Of a DNA stretch of 64,000 nt, positions 35,801 to 45,800 are shown one piece after another. The stretch's first letter is position 1, and every line of letters begins with the position of its first letter. The position numbers and the translations under genes were made by a program. The notes beneath the pieces were generated by a model that had not been told where the DNA came from, ran no database searches, and was given only the letters and a program-made list of their open reading frames with translations. Origin of the DNA: Trichoplusia ni (taxonomy: Eukaryota; Arthropoda; Insecta; Lepidoptera; Noctuidae); assembly GCF_003590095.1 (NCBI RefSeq), contig NC_039492.1, forward strand, positions 4,216,001 through 4,280,000, given 5' to 3'.

Positions 35801-38800
35801 TCACAGTCACTAACCACTAGACCAACAAACCAGTCAATGAATAGTAGATAGTATGAAAATTCTGAAGCATTTTTGAAGGTCAAAACTAAATGACATAATA
35901 AAGTGCTTAGACAAATAACGACTTAAAAAACTACCTCGATCATATAAGATCTTTACACTTGTAACAATCAGTAAATGAATATGAAATATATGCTTTATTT
36001 CCAGGTACGAAGGTCAATTTTGCGAATGGAACATGGACAGCTGCCCAAGAGGTTCAAACCAGATGCTTTGTAGCGGTCATGGTACATGCAAATTTGGAAA
36101 ATGCAACTGTAACGACGAATGGTCTGGTGACGCCTGCGATTGTTACAATTTGGACACCGACTGCAAGGGAGACGATGGAAAAGTTAGTAGCCGCTTTAGA
36201 TCAAATAACTTTCCTTCTCTCCTCTAGATCAGAGGTTCTTATATTTTTATTCGACCAAATGCATGTGGTCTGTGGATGCTATATTGTTCGCGCACGTTCA
36301 AGTTGAAGATAGATCTCGATGGCGTGCAATAGGGCGTGCGATGTTCAGTAGCAGACGACTATACGACTATAGGCTGATGATGATGATGACGTTCAAATCA
36401 ACACATGAGGTTTGTGAGGAGCATGATGGTGAGAACATACAGTTTAACACCTCCGATCTCGTTCTTATTTCCGTGCCGATGATGCTAACGAACATATATA
36501 TGTGTATGGGCCATGTAGCCTGAAAATAAAATAAATTGAATTGAATAACAAGGAAAAATAAAAATAAACTGTTCGCAAATCGGTTTTATTACTAGCTACG
36601 GTGCTAAAGACAGGCTCACATACTCACATACCCATACTTTATATAGCGGGGGTTCAAAAACGTTTTGGAGTTTTTTTCCCGAATGCGACGACAGTTGTTC
36701 CTACAAGTGCTTAAACGTAGTATTTTAAGTGCTTACAGCTTTTATTTTTTTTAACTTTACCCAACAAATGACTCAGTTAAGGATAATTTAAGTCACTACT
36801 ATTCATTTCACATGATATCACATTGCCTATTTAAATAGTGAACTTCGGAACCTTCGGAGCCAAACGGTGTTAGTTGTTTATGTTTAGGTAATTGTTTTTC
36901 CTTATGGTGTACAATAAAGAGTATTCTATCTATCTATCTAAACCTATAGCTAGTATTAAATAAATAATCATGAATCTGTCTCAAGAAAGTTATTATGATA
37001 ACAAAGATTCTATAGGAACTGTATAATAATATAATAACGAATTGCGAAAGGTGTATTTATTTCACCGGCCATAGTGGCCATTCACAATATTAAACAAACA
37101 TAAAAAAATAATGATTGTCGTATTGTTTTCTAAAATATCAAAGCTTCTCAACTGTTTAAACAAAAACATCAGACAATAGCATTTACCTTCCTCATTATAA
37201 ATAGGATATGAAGAAAAAAAACAGTTTCCAATATTGACACGGGATGGCGTTACTGTTGCAAAAAGTTTTAAATCATCATTGCTTTGCCTGTTACTCCTAG
37301 TAATTTACGTAGTTATTTGAACGCGGTTAATTGAATTCAATTTTATTCTTTGATGCATAATGGTATATGTTCTACACTAAAAATGATTAAATTAAATATG
37401 AGAAATAAATGCCTAATATCGAAATTTCGATAAATTACCTGAAAGATGCCTGCATCACGACATCAAAGTTTTCACAGTGCGTTGATTTAGAACACAGTGA
37501 CTTGGTCCTGAGAATGGGGAGTCCGTTTCTACACAGTAGAGTACATCAGGGCGGGTGTACACAGACACCGCCCACCTCGAGATGCACAATACGCTTTAGG
37601 GGGGGGCTATTGTGTGCAATCTTACCTGATCTTCACATACCAGTAGGTATCTTTTACCTGTATGTGACTCAAACATGACTCGTGCAACGCTCAAAGGGCC
37701 GACACGCCCGCGTTGCATGTTATCCACGCATCGCGTATGCTGTCAAACACGATTCTCTGAATCAATGAGGGGTCTGCCTCTCAACACCACTGATGTAGAA
37801 CACTTGACTCCCTTTTTGCATCTTTAACTTTTCCCAATCTACGTCACGTCAAATTATGTCTTAGTTACTGCTTTTTACTATTTTCTAGAGTCTTGAATAA
37901 TGAACTAATGTGTGAATAGACTAAGCACAAAGTGTTTAAGCGATAACATAGACTAATTGCACTTTTTTAATACACTATTAAAAGGTAGATCGCACAAATT
38001 ATAAGATTAAAAAGCTGCATTTTCATGTTTTGTCTTACAGACTTGCAACAATCTTGGCCATTGCGTATGCGGTGTGTGCAAATGCGACCCGCCCGCGCAA
38101 TGGGACGCTCGCACTCATCAAGACAAAACCTGCAAAGTGTTGCCATGTGACGATTGCCACAAACTACAATGTAGGAAGCTGGAGAAATGCGCAAAATGTC
38201 AGCGTAACAACGGAGACTGCTTCATGTGCAGTGATCGAATCAAAGCAGAGGTCTTGGAGATCATGCCCGAAGAGTACTTGAATAGCAACGAGACGTGGAA
38301 TCAGTGTGACAACGTGCAGACTGAGGTCGGTTGTTACACGAAATTCGTATACCGTTACAATGACGACGATTACACTGTGGAGTTGGTTGTTACGCACGAA
38401 AAGGACTGCGGTAAAACGTATTTTAGTAAGTATTGTCATTATAACGTCACCCTACTTAGTTTTTTACGTTATTTAGATTTTTCGGACACTTGGCCTTTGT
38501 GGCAACTTGTCTAGGCACCGATCTAGAGTGAAACCAATTAATTAGAGATTACGTTACATGTTGAAATGGCAGTAAAGTTTTTATGTTTTCAAAACTGCAC
38601 TCTAGAAAGCTTTGTTGTTATCAGGCTTCCAAATCCGATTTACACAACGGAAGTTTCAGAAACTTTTGAAATTTATTATTTAACTAGCTGACCCAGCAAA
38701 CGTTGTTTTGCCTAATGAATTCTTTCTAGTTGTATGTATTTTTTAATGCCACATTATAAAAAATAAAAACAAAAAATTTCGTCCAAAAACTAAAATATAT

Positions 38801-39434
38801 TTTTTTAGTGTGAGCAACCCTTAGCACTTAGGGTTATGAAAAATAGATGTTGGTTGATTCTCAGACCTACTGAATACGCATAAAAAATTTGGTAAAAATC
38901 GGTTAAGCCGTTTCGGAGGAGTACGGTAACTAACATCGTGACACGGGAATTTTATATATTAGAAGAAAGATGTTCATTTACATTAGACTTATAACAATAT
39001 AATTGTAATAAAATTAAGTAGTAACATTTATACAAAACTACAACAAACAGTTGTCATTATTAACTAAATAATTACATAAAAACAATAATAAAAATAAGGC
39101 ATCGAAAAAATCATCCGCTTCATTGCCGGCTGAGATTATACTGAGAACGTTGGCAGCATTGCCATATCAATTTACTAGGTACTATTAAGTAATCTGAATA
39201 CTTTATTTTCCAGTGTTCGGCGGCATATTCCTGCTGACACTTCTGCTAGTAGGTGCCGGCACCCTGACAGCCTGGAAGCTGCTGGTGGACGCTCGCGACC
39301 GCCGCGAGTTCCTGCGCTTCCAACAACAGCACGCATTAGACTCCTCCAAGCCGCGCCTGAACGATCTCTACGAATCACCCTCCACCAGGATCAATAATCC
39401 TACGTATAGAAAGAGATCTGTTAATTTTAATTAA
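32834..39434 (+). CDS. Integrin beta chain, divergent (paralogue 2)
   Basis: Membrane adhesion receptor subunit. Exons: 32834-32968, 33368-33759, 34143-34665, 34756-35093, 35461-35598, 36005-36182, 38041-38425 and 39214-39434; all phases close, 769 aa. Signal peptide MFARSILLCVVISLQTCF, PSI with CQGCIQDPSVCVWC, MIDAS DASKT, then NRDIQEGGFDALAQV and LTDGPYH. I-EGF modules include CSGRGSCTCGTCSCAER and CSGHGTCKFGKCNC. A membrane helix (IFLLTLLLVGAGTLTAWKLL) leads to a tail with DRREFLRF, NDLY and NNPTY. Exons 4 and 7 are exactly as long as in paralogue 1 (338 and 385 nt). As there, the specificity loop is gone and the acidic pair after the MIDAS is SV. The stop is followed at once by AATAAA. 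Introns 5-7 are loaded with repeats. Confidence 0.93.
33831..33925 (+). mobile_element. 3' remnant of a LINE, RTE-like
   Basis: GGCGGCTCATGAAAGAGACA followed by GATGCCTTTGCCCAGCGGGA matches the end of lepidopteran LINE second ORFs, which typically end in a 'GGCCTTTGCCCAGCAGTGGG' type sequence. Only about 95 bases survive, in intron 2 of integrin paralogue 2. Recognition is by motif only. Confidence 0.4.
35640..35835 (-). mobile_element. tRNA-derived SINE
   Basis: On the minus strand, TTGGTCTAGTGGTTAGTGAC is the A-box region and GGAGGTCGTGGGTTCCCACC the B-box region of a tRNA-like head. CAGGACAAATGTTGGTGTG and an AT-rich tail follow. This is a common moth SINE type, antisense in intron 5 of integrin paralogue 2. 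Confidence 0.7.
36225..36545 (+). mobile_element. LINE 3' ends, one or two fragments
   Basis: 36300-36400 encodes VEDRSRWRAIGRAMFSSRRL followed by a GATGATGATGATGA stretch, typical of a LINE ORF2 C-terminus and tail. The following 140 bases end in AAAATAAAATAAATTGAATT and look like a second 3' UTR. Both lie in intron 6 of integrin paralogue 2. Confidence 0.5.
36880..36945 (+). mobile_element. LINE-like 3' tail with TCTA repeats
   Basis: GTGTACAATAAAGAGTATTC followed by TATCTATCTATC is a typical non-LTR tail with an AATAAA signal and tetranucleotide end. The rest of the element is not recognisable. Confidence 0.4.
37236..37821 (+). repeat. Unclassified ~0.6-kb dispersed repeat, copy A
   Basis: Starts ACACGGGATGGCGTTACTGT and ends ACTTGACTCCCTTTTTGCAT. 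Shared blocks include GGGGAGTCCGTTTCTACACA, two hairpins (37549-37573 and 37585-37615), CCTGTATGTGACTCA, GCCCGCGTTGCATGTT and CCACGCATCGCGTATGCTGT. There is no conserved reading frame between copies, no tRNA head and no clear terminal inverted repeat. Copies A, C, D, F and a truncated E are clear, B is diverged. This copy lies in intron 6 of integrin paralogue 2. Confidence 0.8.
38684..38975 (+). mobile_element. Dispersed insect repeat beginning TAGCTGACCCAGCAAACG
   Basis: Starts ACTAGCTGACCCAGCAAACG and ends GCCGTTTCGGAGGAGTACGG then ATTTTATATATTAGAAGA. I recognise this start and end as a very common insect repeat; the class is not certain. It lies in intron 7 of integrin paralogue 2. Confidence 0.55.
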
Positions 39435-39697
39435 ATAAATATTATATTATTGAATAGTACTGCTCTATGAGTCGTAAAGGTTTGTTGCTGTTATGTAAAC
39501 AATGCCGATATTCGGAGGATCACTTTAAAAGCTCATCAATTATAACTTGTTAGTCACTATCCAAACATTTCAATTGTAAGTAAAATTACCTGACACCCTA
39601 ACCCCAACACTTGCTTCACTACCCTTAACTTAAGCAACAATAACATTGTATCCTTTACGGTACCGAAATCAATAAAAAAATTGACTTTGTACAAAAT

Positions 39698-40308
39698 GGA
39701 TACGGGATGGCGACACTGTTGCCAAAAGGCTCAAACAAATATTGAGTTTCTAGATTCCCTGTAAGTTCAGTAACTTCAGCTTTATTTTAGAGACTGACTT
39801 TTACAGACTTTTTTCCAAAGAATTGTCTTCAAACTGTAGTTTCAAATTACAAAATCTCAAACGTTATTCAAATAAACAATCTCAACAAATTTTTTTTTCT
39901 ACCTGCCCTTTCCTGCATCTCGTAATCAAAGTTATCGAGATGCATTGATTTAGATCACGTTTGTTAGCCCAGAAGATGGAGAGTCCGTTTCTACGCAGTG
40001 AAGTATTATCAGGTTAAAGTACCGTGGGTTCTTACATGGAACACATTCCACTTCGGTGGAGGTCGACCTTGTATCGTTATTAGGCACTGGTCGCCAATGA
40101 GGCGCAAAAGAGGCGACCGCAATATATTGTGATCCTACTCGTAAGATTCTTCGCATATGGGGACTTCGAGTTGCCTGTATGTGGACTATGATGTGACGGC
40201 CCATGCAATAATCGTGGCCGTTAATGCCCGAGTTGCATGTTTATTACGTTATCGTACGCTGCCAATCTTGACACCACTGACGTAGAAGATTTGACTCTCC
40301 TTTTGCAT
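39698..40308 (+). repeat. Unclassified dispersed repeat, copy B (diverged)
   Basis: Begins GATACGGGATGGCGACACTG and ends TTGACTCTCCTTTTGCATTG. The middle retains GAGTCCGTTTCTACGCAGTG and CCTGTATGTGGACTATGATG, but the hairpin block has decayed. Just downstream of integrin paralogue 2. Confidence 0.65.
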
Positions 40309-41095
40309 TGTGTAGTTTCTAGATGAGCATTTCGGAATGTTTTTACCCCTTATTATTTACTTGTTGTTATTTTGTTTTAGTTTTCGAAGATATATAGAAA
40401 TATTAAGAATATATTTAAGGTAGCAATGATCCAAGAAAAGAAATTGCCACACAAAAATTGAAAATTGAAACAAAGATTGGTCACTAGTCAAAATCGTTGC
40501 AGCAACGTTATATCGTCACCAGGTATTAATCATCTGTGAAAATTCCACAAATAAGCTTTTTATAGATCCAGCCTTGTCATGCATAGAAAGTGTAACAGTG
40601 ACAGTGTGCTTAAGTACCTAATATTATTCCGTTACCGTTTGGTTCCCTAGATTGTAAATACCGAATTACAAGATCGCCAACCAGCAGCAAGTGTAGTCGC
40701 AATTTTATGTGATGATGTGCCTTTGCCCAGCAATGGGGTCTTCAACTCCGAACCCAGCCAATAAAATACGCTTTTATGATTTAATTATCAATAAGGCTAA
40801 AATTACCTATTATTATTTCTCAACTTTTGCAAAATGTATTTACGAACGCAAATTATCATTCTTGGGCGTTAAACCACACCATATTTTGTGCACCTAACCA
40901 AAGCAAACGATATGAACGCAAACATTTTGAGCCTTGTACTAAAAGAAAACAGTTCTACGAACAATCACCATCGTCTTGTACTGCCTAATAGATAAACGTA
41001 ATAGCCTCTTCAGAAAAAAAAAAACTATCAACAATAACATTTGCATCCCTCATTGTTATAGCAGATCGAAGAAAACAAAAGAGAATTTCCTCACT
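40309..41095. other. Intergenic DNA with faint LINE trace
   Basis: No gene seen. GTGCCTTTGCCCAGCAATGG at about 40717 resembles a LINE ORF2 end. The rest is unremarkable AT-rich sequence. Confidence 0.3.
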
Positions 41096-41560
41096 CGATA
41101 AAGGATGGCGTTACTATAGCTAAACACTCGAATAACTATTGTTGTCCTTGTCACTCTTGAGTAATTAACTCATTTACCTTGGAAGAGTCCTGAATCGCGA
41201 CTTAAAAGTTTTCACAGTGCGTTGGTCCAAAAGTTAATGACTTGGCCATGTAAATAGGGAGTCCGTTTCTACACAGTAGAGTACTCCAAGGCGGGTGTAC
41301 ACTGATACCGCCTACTTGACAAGCACAATACGCTTTGGGGGAGGCTATTGTGTACAATGTAACCTGATCCTCACATACCAGGGCTATCCTTCACCTGTAT
41401 GTGACTCAAGCATGACTGCTCGTGCAACGCTCACGGGGCCAACTCGCCCGCGTTGTATGTTGACTACGCATCGCGTATGCTGTCTATCACAATCAAGATT
41501 ATTTTCAAGGGGTTCGCCTCTTAACCAAACTGATGTAGAACACTTGACTCCCTTTTTGCG
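41096..41560 (+). repeat. Unclassified dispersed repeat, copy C
   Basis: Begins ATAAAGGATGGCGTTACTAT and ends CACTTGACTCCCTTTTTGCG. Contains GGGAGTCCGTTTCTACACAG, the hairpin AGGCGGGTGTACACTGATAC CGCCT at 41289-41313, and CACAATACGC paired with GCTATTGTG. It is slightly shorter than copy A. Confidence 0.8.
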
Positions 41561-42014
41561 CCTTGTATTTTTTTATAGTGCTATTTTTGACGAAAATTGA
41601 GTCCTGAAAGTACTACAACAACGGTCTAGTCTGTGTGACTACATAAGGGACTACAGGGTGAAAAAATAAGTTTCCCTTTGTATTGTATTTACACTTAATC
41701 AATTATAAAAGATCAATTAACAATCAGAAGGCAGTTCAAACATATATACCTACCGACTACATTTAGATGCCTTTCGGTTTCGTCACTTATTTTTTTTTTT
41801 TTACATGGATTTTACATACCGAAAACTAAAGGTATGCTTAAGAAATCATGAAAGTTATGCTGAAATATGATAGTCACAGCGGTTTTAATAGGCTAATAGT
41901 TTTTTAAACATTCTTACTGTAAGGTCCAACAAAGGTAGAGCCCGCACAGCATTTTTGTCGGGGTATTTATTGTAAAGTATAGAATGGCCGAAAACTCATA
42001 AGAGTGGTCGTTGT

Positions 42015-42215
42015 CGGCAATCCAGACCCACTGAGCGCAACGTACCACATTTTGCGCTTCAATCACCGCGTAGGAGAAGCGTTTGTGTGATCCACGAATG
42101 CTTGTCTTGCGACTGGGTGTCTTTGTGCATGTGATTTGAATGTTTGTAAAACCCCCGCGACACAAGAATTCAATTTCTTATTGCGGTAGTCATTTTTTTT
42201 AATCTTCATTTTATT
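42015..42215 (+). mobile_element. tRNA-derived SINE, same body as 30990-31180
   Basis: CACGAATGCTTGTCTTGCGA then CTGGGTGTCTTTGTGCATGT and CCGCGACACAAGAATTCAAT match the body at 30990-31180. The tRNA-like head is degraded. Intergenic. Confidence 0.55.
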
Positions 42216-42736
42216 GTACTCTACTCTAAATACTTTTTATTCAGTGGTCCATAGGTACAATAAGCAGCATGCAAAAGCAAAATATTAAAAAGCGAATATT
42301 CTTGTAAAAACTTTAAGGTCATTTGGTCTTCTGAAATGAATATTTTCTTCGCCTGAGGAACATAAACAAACAGTGACGTTCGTACAAATGATTGCTATTA
42401 TATTTCTGACAGGCGCTACGTTACTGATGAGAAGAGAGGCGCGTAATGCACATTTAGATCATTGATAATTTTACAGGAGAACTGTATTGACTTTTTTGCA
42501 GTATTAGTATCTAGTAGGTTGGATCTATCTAAATTAAAGATCATATATCTATACTATCTATTAATTATATATCTATATAATTTGCCAAAAATAAACTTTT
42601 ATAATTGTGTAGTATTTCAGTAGGTCCCTATTTAAATAAAAAAACATTCAAGAGAAAATTTAAGAACGGAGTCCTTAAAAAAATATTATAATTAATTTTA
42701 TTATACTTATGTATGTTATAAAATATTCATGTACAG

Positions 42737-43206
42737 AATGCAAAAAGGGAGTCAAATGTTCTACATCAGTGGTGTTGAGAGGCAGACCCCTCATTGATTC
42801 AGAGAATCGTGTTTGACAGCATACGCGATGCGTGGAGAACATGCAACGCGGGCGAGTCGGCCCCGTGAGCGTTGCACGAGTAGTCATGATTGAGTCACAT
42901 ACAGGTGAAAGATACCTACTGGTATGTGAAGATCAGGTAAGATTGTACACAATAGCCCCCCCCTAAAGCGTATTGTGCATCTCGAGGTGGGCGGTGTCAG
43001 TGTACACCCGCCCTGATGTACTCTACTGTGTAGAAACGGACTCCCCATTCTCAGGACCACGTCACTGTGTTCTAAATCAACGCACTGAGAAAACTTTAAT
43101 GTGTGATGCAGGACTCTGCTAACTTCTGCTATTTAATTACTTAGGAGTGACAAGAACAGCAATAGTAACTAGAGATTTTCGGCAACAGTAACGCCATCCC
43201 GTATCG
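42737..43206 (-). repeat. Unclassified dispersed repeat, copy D (inverted)
   Basis: On the minus strand it runs from ATCGATACGGGATGGCGTTA to TTGACTCCCTTTTTGCATTC and is very close to copy A. From 42822 onward it lies inside the left copy of the ~2-kb duplicated block. Confidence 0.8.
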
Positions 43207-44800
43207 ATTATAGAGTTCGTCTATTGTTTTCTTTTGTCGATTTCGATTGGCACTATTTAGTCTTCTGTTGCGTTGAAATGTTTATAAAAAATAGTAGAGC
43301 CCTATTACTCCTAAATCCTCTCCAAAAAAAAAATGATATTGTGATAATAGGTAATGGATTAGATTAGGTAAATTAAATTTACGATACCATTGAATTTGAC
43401 TTCCATCGAGTTTTTCGTGGAGTACTAATACATTCATATGTATATGTCTTTCGACTTACTTGTAATTTAAGATGCTATGATAAATGAGACTTAGTTAGAT
43501 TCTATAATCTGATCTTAGGATAACATCAATACACAAACAGCAATAACTGGGTAAAATCCGGTCAAGTGCTAATAAGACTGACGAATTGTCGTTATTTGAT
43601 TCTGAACCTATTTAATACTATTTGTATTGTTGTCTCGCTTTTTAATTTTCAACGGCCTTGCTATTGTTCATGAGACATAGCCTGGTACCAGACGGACAGC
43701 ACAATTTAAGTTTTCCGTTTATCCGTTGGGTAAAAACGTGGTGTTTTCAAAGCTATTGTCGCATCTCTTTTATGTTAGCGGCATTCGCTAAAACAATAAA
43801 CACTACCTAGTTTTCTACCTGGAATCACTTAAGGTTACCATAATCCCTACATTTTCAAAACTTAAAAAGAAAATTCTGAGATTAGGTACTTCATAATCCT
43901 ATTGTTTGTCTAAACAAGAAGGTCATAAATGTATTGAACTATTTTACTTTTTAAGTATGTATTGGCACCAACTTAATCCCTTCCTAGTCTTGGTAAAACA
44001 TTGTTAAAGATGGTACATTTAAAATATGGTCCACCTAAATATTCTTAAACAATAACGTGAATGAAGTTTTTTGTCTGTTTAAACCGGCTAATCTCTGCAA
44101 ATGCTGAACTGACTTTAATTTTACTTTCACGGATAGATAGTTGACATCGCGGGGTGAATACTTATCCTTCATTTTAATAGGGAAATGAAAAAACCTTTTC
44201 AGTTCTAAAATCTTGTTTGACATCTAGGGCTCAGCAGATGACGCTTTACGCCGTGTATTGCGCTGTCATACTTCCACAACCATAATATAATTGCTCAGCT
44301 AATTTAAACAAGCTAGCCAGAGTAATAAAAAGTAAGATATAAAATTAGAACAAAAATATACTAAAGTTGATTGTGAGTCGGAACAAAAAAAATATCTTTC
44401 AAGAATGAAAATTATTCATGATAAACACCAATATCCTATAGTATACACCGTGATTTTTTAGTCGTCTTACAAAAGCAGTCCAGTTCATGTATCCAATGAC
44501 TAGAACACGTTCATGATAAAAAAATAGATGTTCATGATATTTGAATAACTTTAAAATGCAATTTTTATTCAATATTATGATGCAATTCGTAGTGTTTTAG
44601 AAACACAGCTCTGTTGCGAGCGCGGTCCGAGCCTTGTAATAATGGTGAGGGGCGCAGGCGGCGGCGTTTTTATCATTTTTAAGAGTATATTTCAGATTTC
44701 TCTTGTTTAATTTTTCTTCGTACTTATTATATTAGTTGATGATAAAAAAAAAAATCGCGCCCAGGGATATTTTACGTCGGATACATGAACTGGGCTTCTT
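42822..44800 (+). repeat. Left copy of a ~2-kb duplicated block
   Basis: Every stretch I compared, including both ends, matches 48551-50529 at a constant offset of 5,729 bases, so the two copies have no net insertion or deletion. This copy runs into the N gap. A stretch of about 1.2 kb between 43210 and 44440 has no gene or recognised repeat. Confidence 0.85.
44445..44800 (+). mobile_element. MITE cut off by the assembly gap
   Basis: Left terminal inverted repeat ACACCGTGATTTTTTAGTCG, then TCTTACAAAAGCAGTCC. The right terminal repeat is interrupted after ATGAACTGGGCTTCTT, where the Ns begin. The complete element is at 50174-50558. Confidence 0.75.
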
Positions 44801-45800
44801 NNNNNNNNNNNNNNNNNNNNNNNNNNNNNNNNNNNNNNNNNNNNNNNNNNNNNNNNNNNNNNNNNNNNNNNNNNNNNNNNNNNNNNNNNNNNNNNNNNNN
44901 NNNNNNNNNNNNNNNNNNNNNNNNNNNNNNNNNNNNNNNNNNNNNNNNNNNNNNNNNNNNNNNNNNNNNNNNNNNNNNNNNNNNNNNNNNNNNNNNNNNN
45001 NNNNNNNNNNNNNNNNNNNNNNNNNNNNNNNNNNNNNNNNNNNNNNNNNNNNNNNNNNNNNNNNNNNNNNNNNNNNNNNNNNNNNNNNNNNNNNNNNNNN
45101 NNNNNNNNNNNNNNNNNNNNNNNNNNNNNNNNNNNNNNNNNNNNNNNNNNNNNNNNNNNNNNNNNNNNNNNNNNNNNNNNNNNNNNNNNNNNNNNNNNNN
45201 NNNNNNNNNNNNNNNNNNNNNNNNNNNNNNNNNNNNNNNNNNNNNNNNNNNNNNNNNNNNNNNNNNNNNNNNNNNNNNNNNNNNNNNNNNNNNNNNNNNN
45301 NNNNNNNNNNNNNNNNNNNNNNNNNNNNNNNNNNNNNNNNNNNNNNNNNNNNNNNNNNNNNNNNNNNNNNNNNNNNNNNNNNNNNNNNNNNNNNNNNNNN
45401 NNNNNNNNNNNNNNNNNNNNNNNNNNNNNNNNNNNNNNNNNNNNNNNNNNNNNNNNNNNNNNNNNNNNNNNNNNNNNNNNNNNNNNNNNNNNNNNNNNNN
45501 NNNNNNNNNNNNNNNNNNNNNNNNNNNNNNNNNNNNNNNNNNNNNNNNNNNNNNNNNNNNNNNNNNNNNNNNNNNNNNNNNNNNNNNNNNNNNNNNNNNN
45601 NNNNNNNNNNNNNNNNNNNNNNNNNNNNNNNNNNNNNNNNNNNNNNNNNNNNNNNNNNNNNNNNNNNNNNNNNNNNNNNNNNNNNNNNNNNNNNNNNNNN
45701 NNNNNNNNNNNNNNNNNNNNNNNNNNNNNNNNNNNNNNNNNNNNNNNNNNNNNNNNNNNNNNNNNNNNNNNNNNNNNNNNNNNNNNNNNNNNNNNNNNNN
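44801..45800. other. Assembly gap of exactly 1,000 N
   Basis: The run is exactly 1,000 Ns, a round number that suggests a placeholder between contigs. Any open frame across it is meaningless. Confidence 0.99.

Noticed and set aside
37409..37678. 89-codon open frame in repeat copy A
   Set aside because: Interrupted in the other copies of the same repeat, so not a conserved protein.
41914..42165. Minus-strand open frame of 83 codons
   Set aside because: Overlaps the SINE body shared with 30990-31180.
44035..44223. 62-codon minus-strand open frame present twice (also 49764-49952)
   Set aside because: It recurs only because the whole block is duplicated; no domain, no splice context, no conservation evidence.
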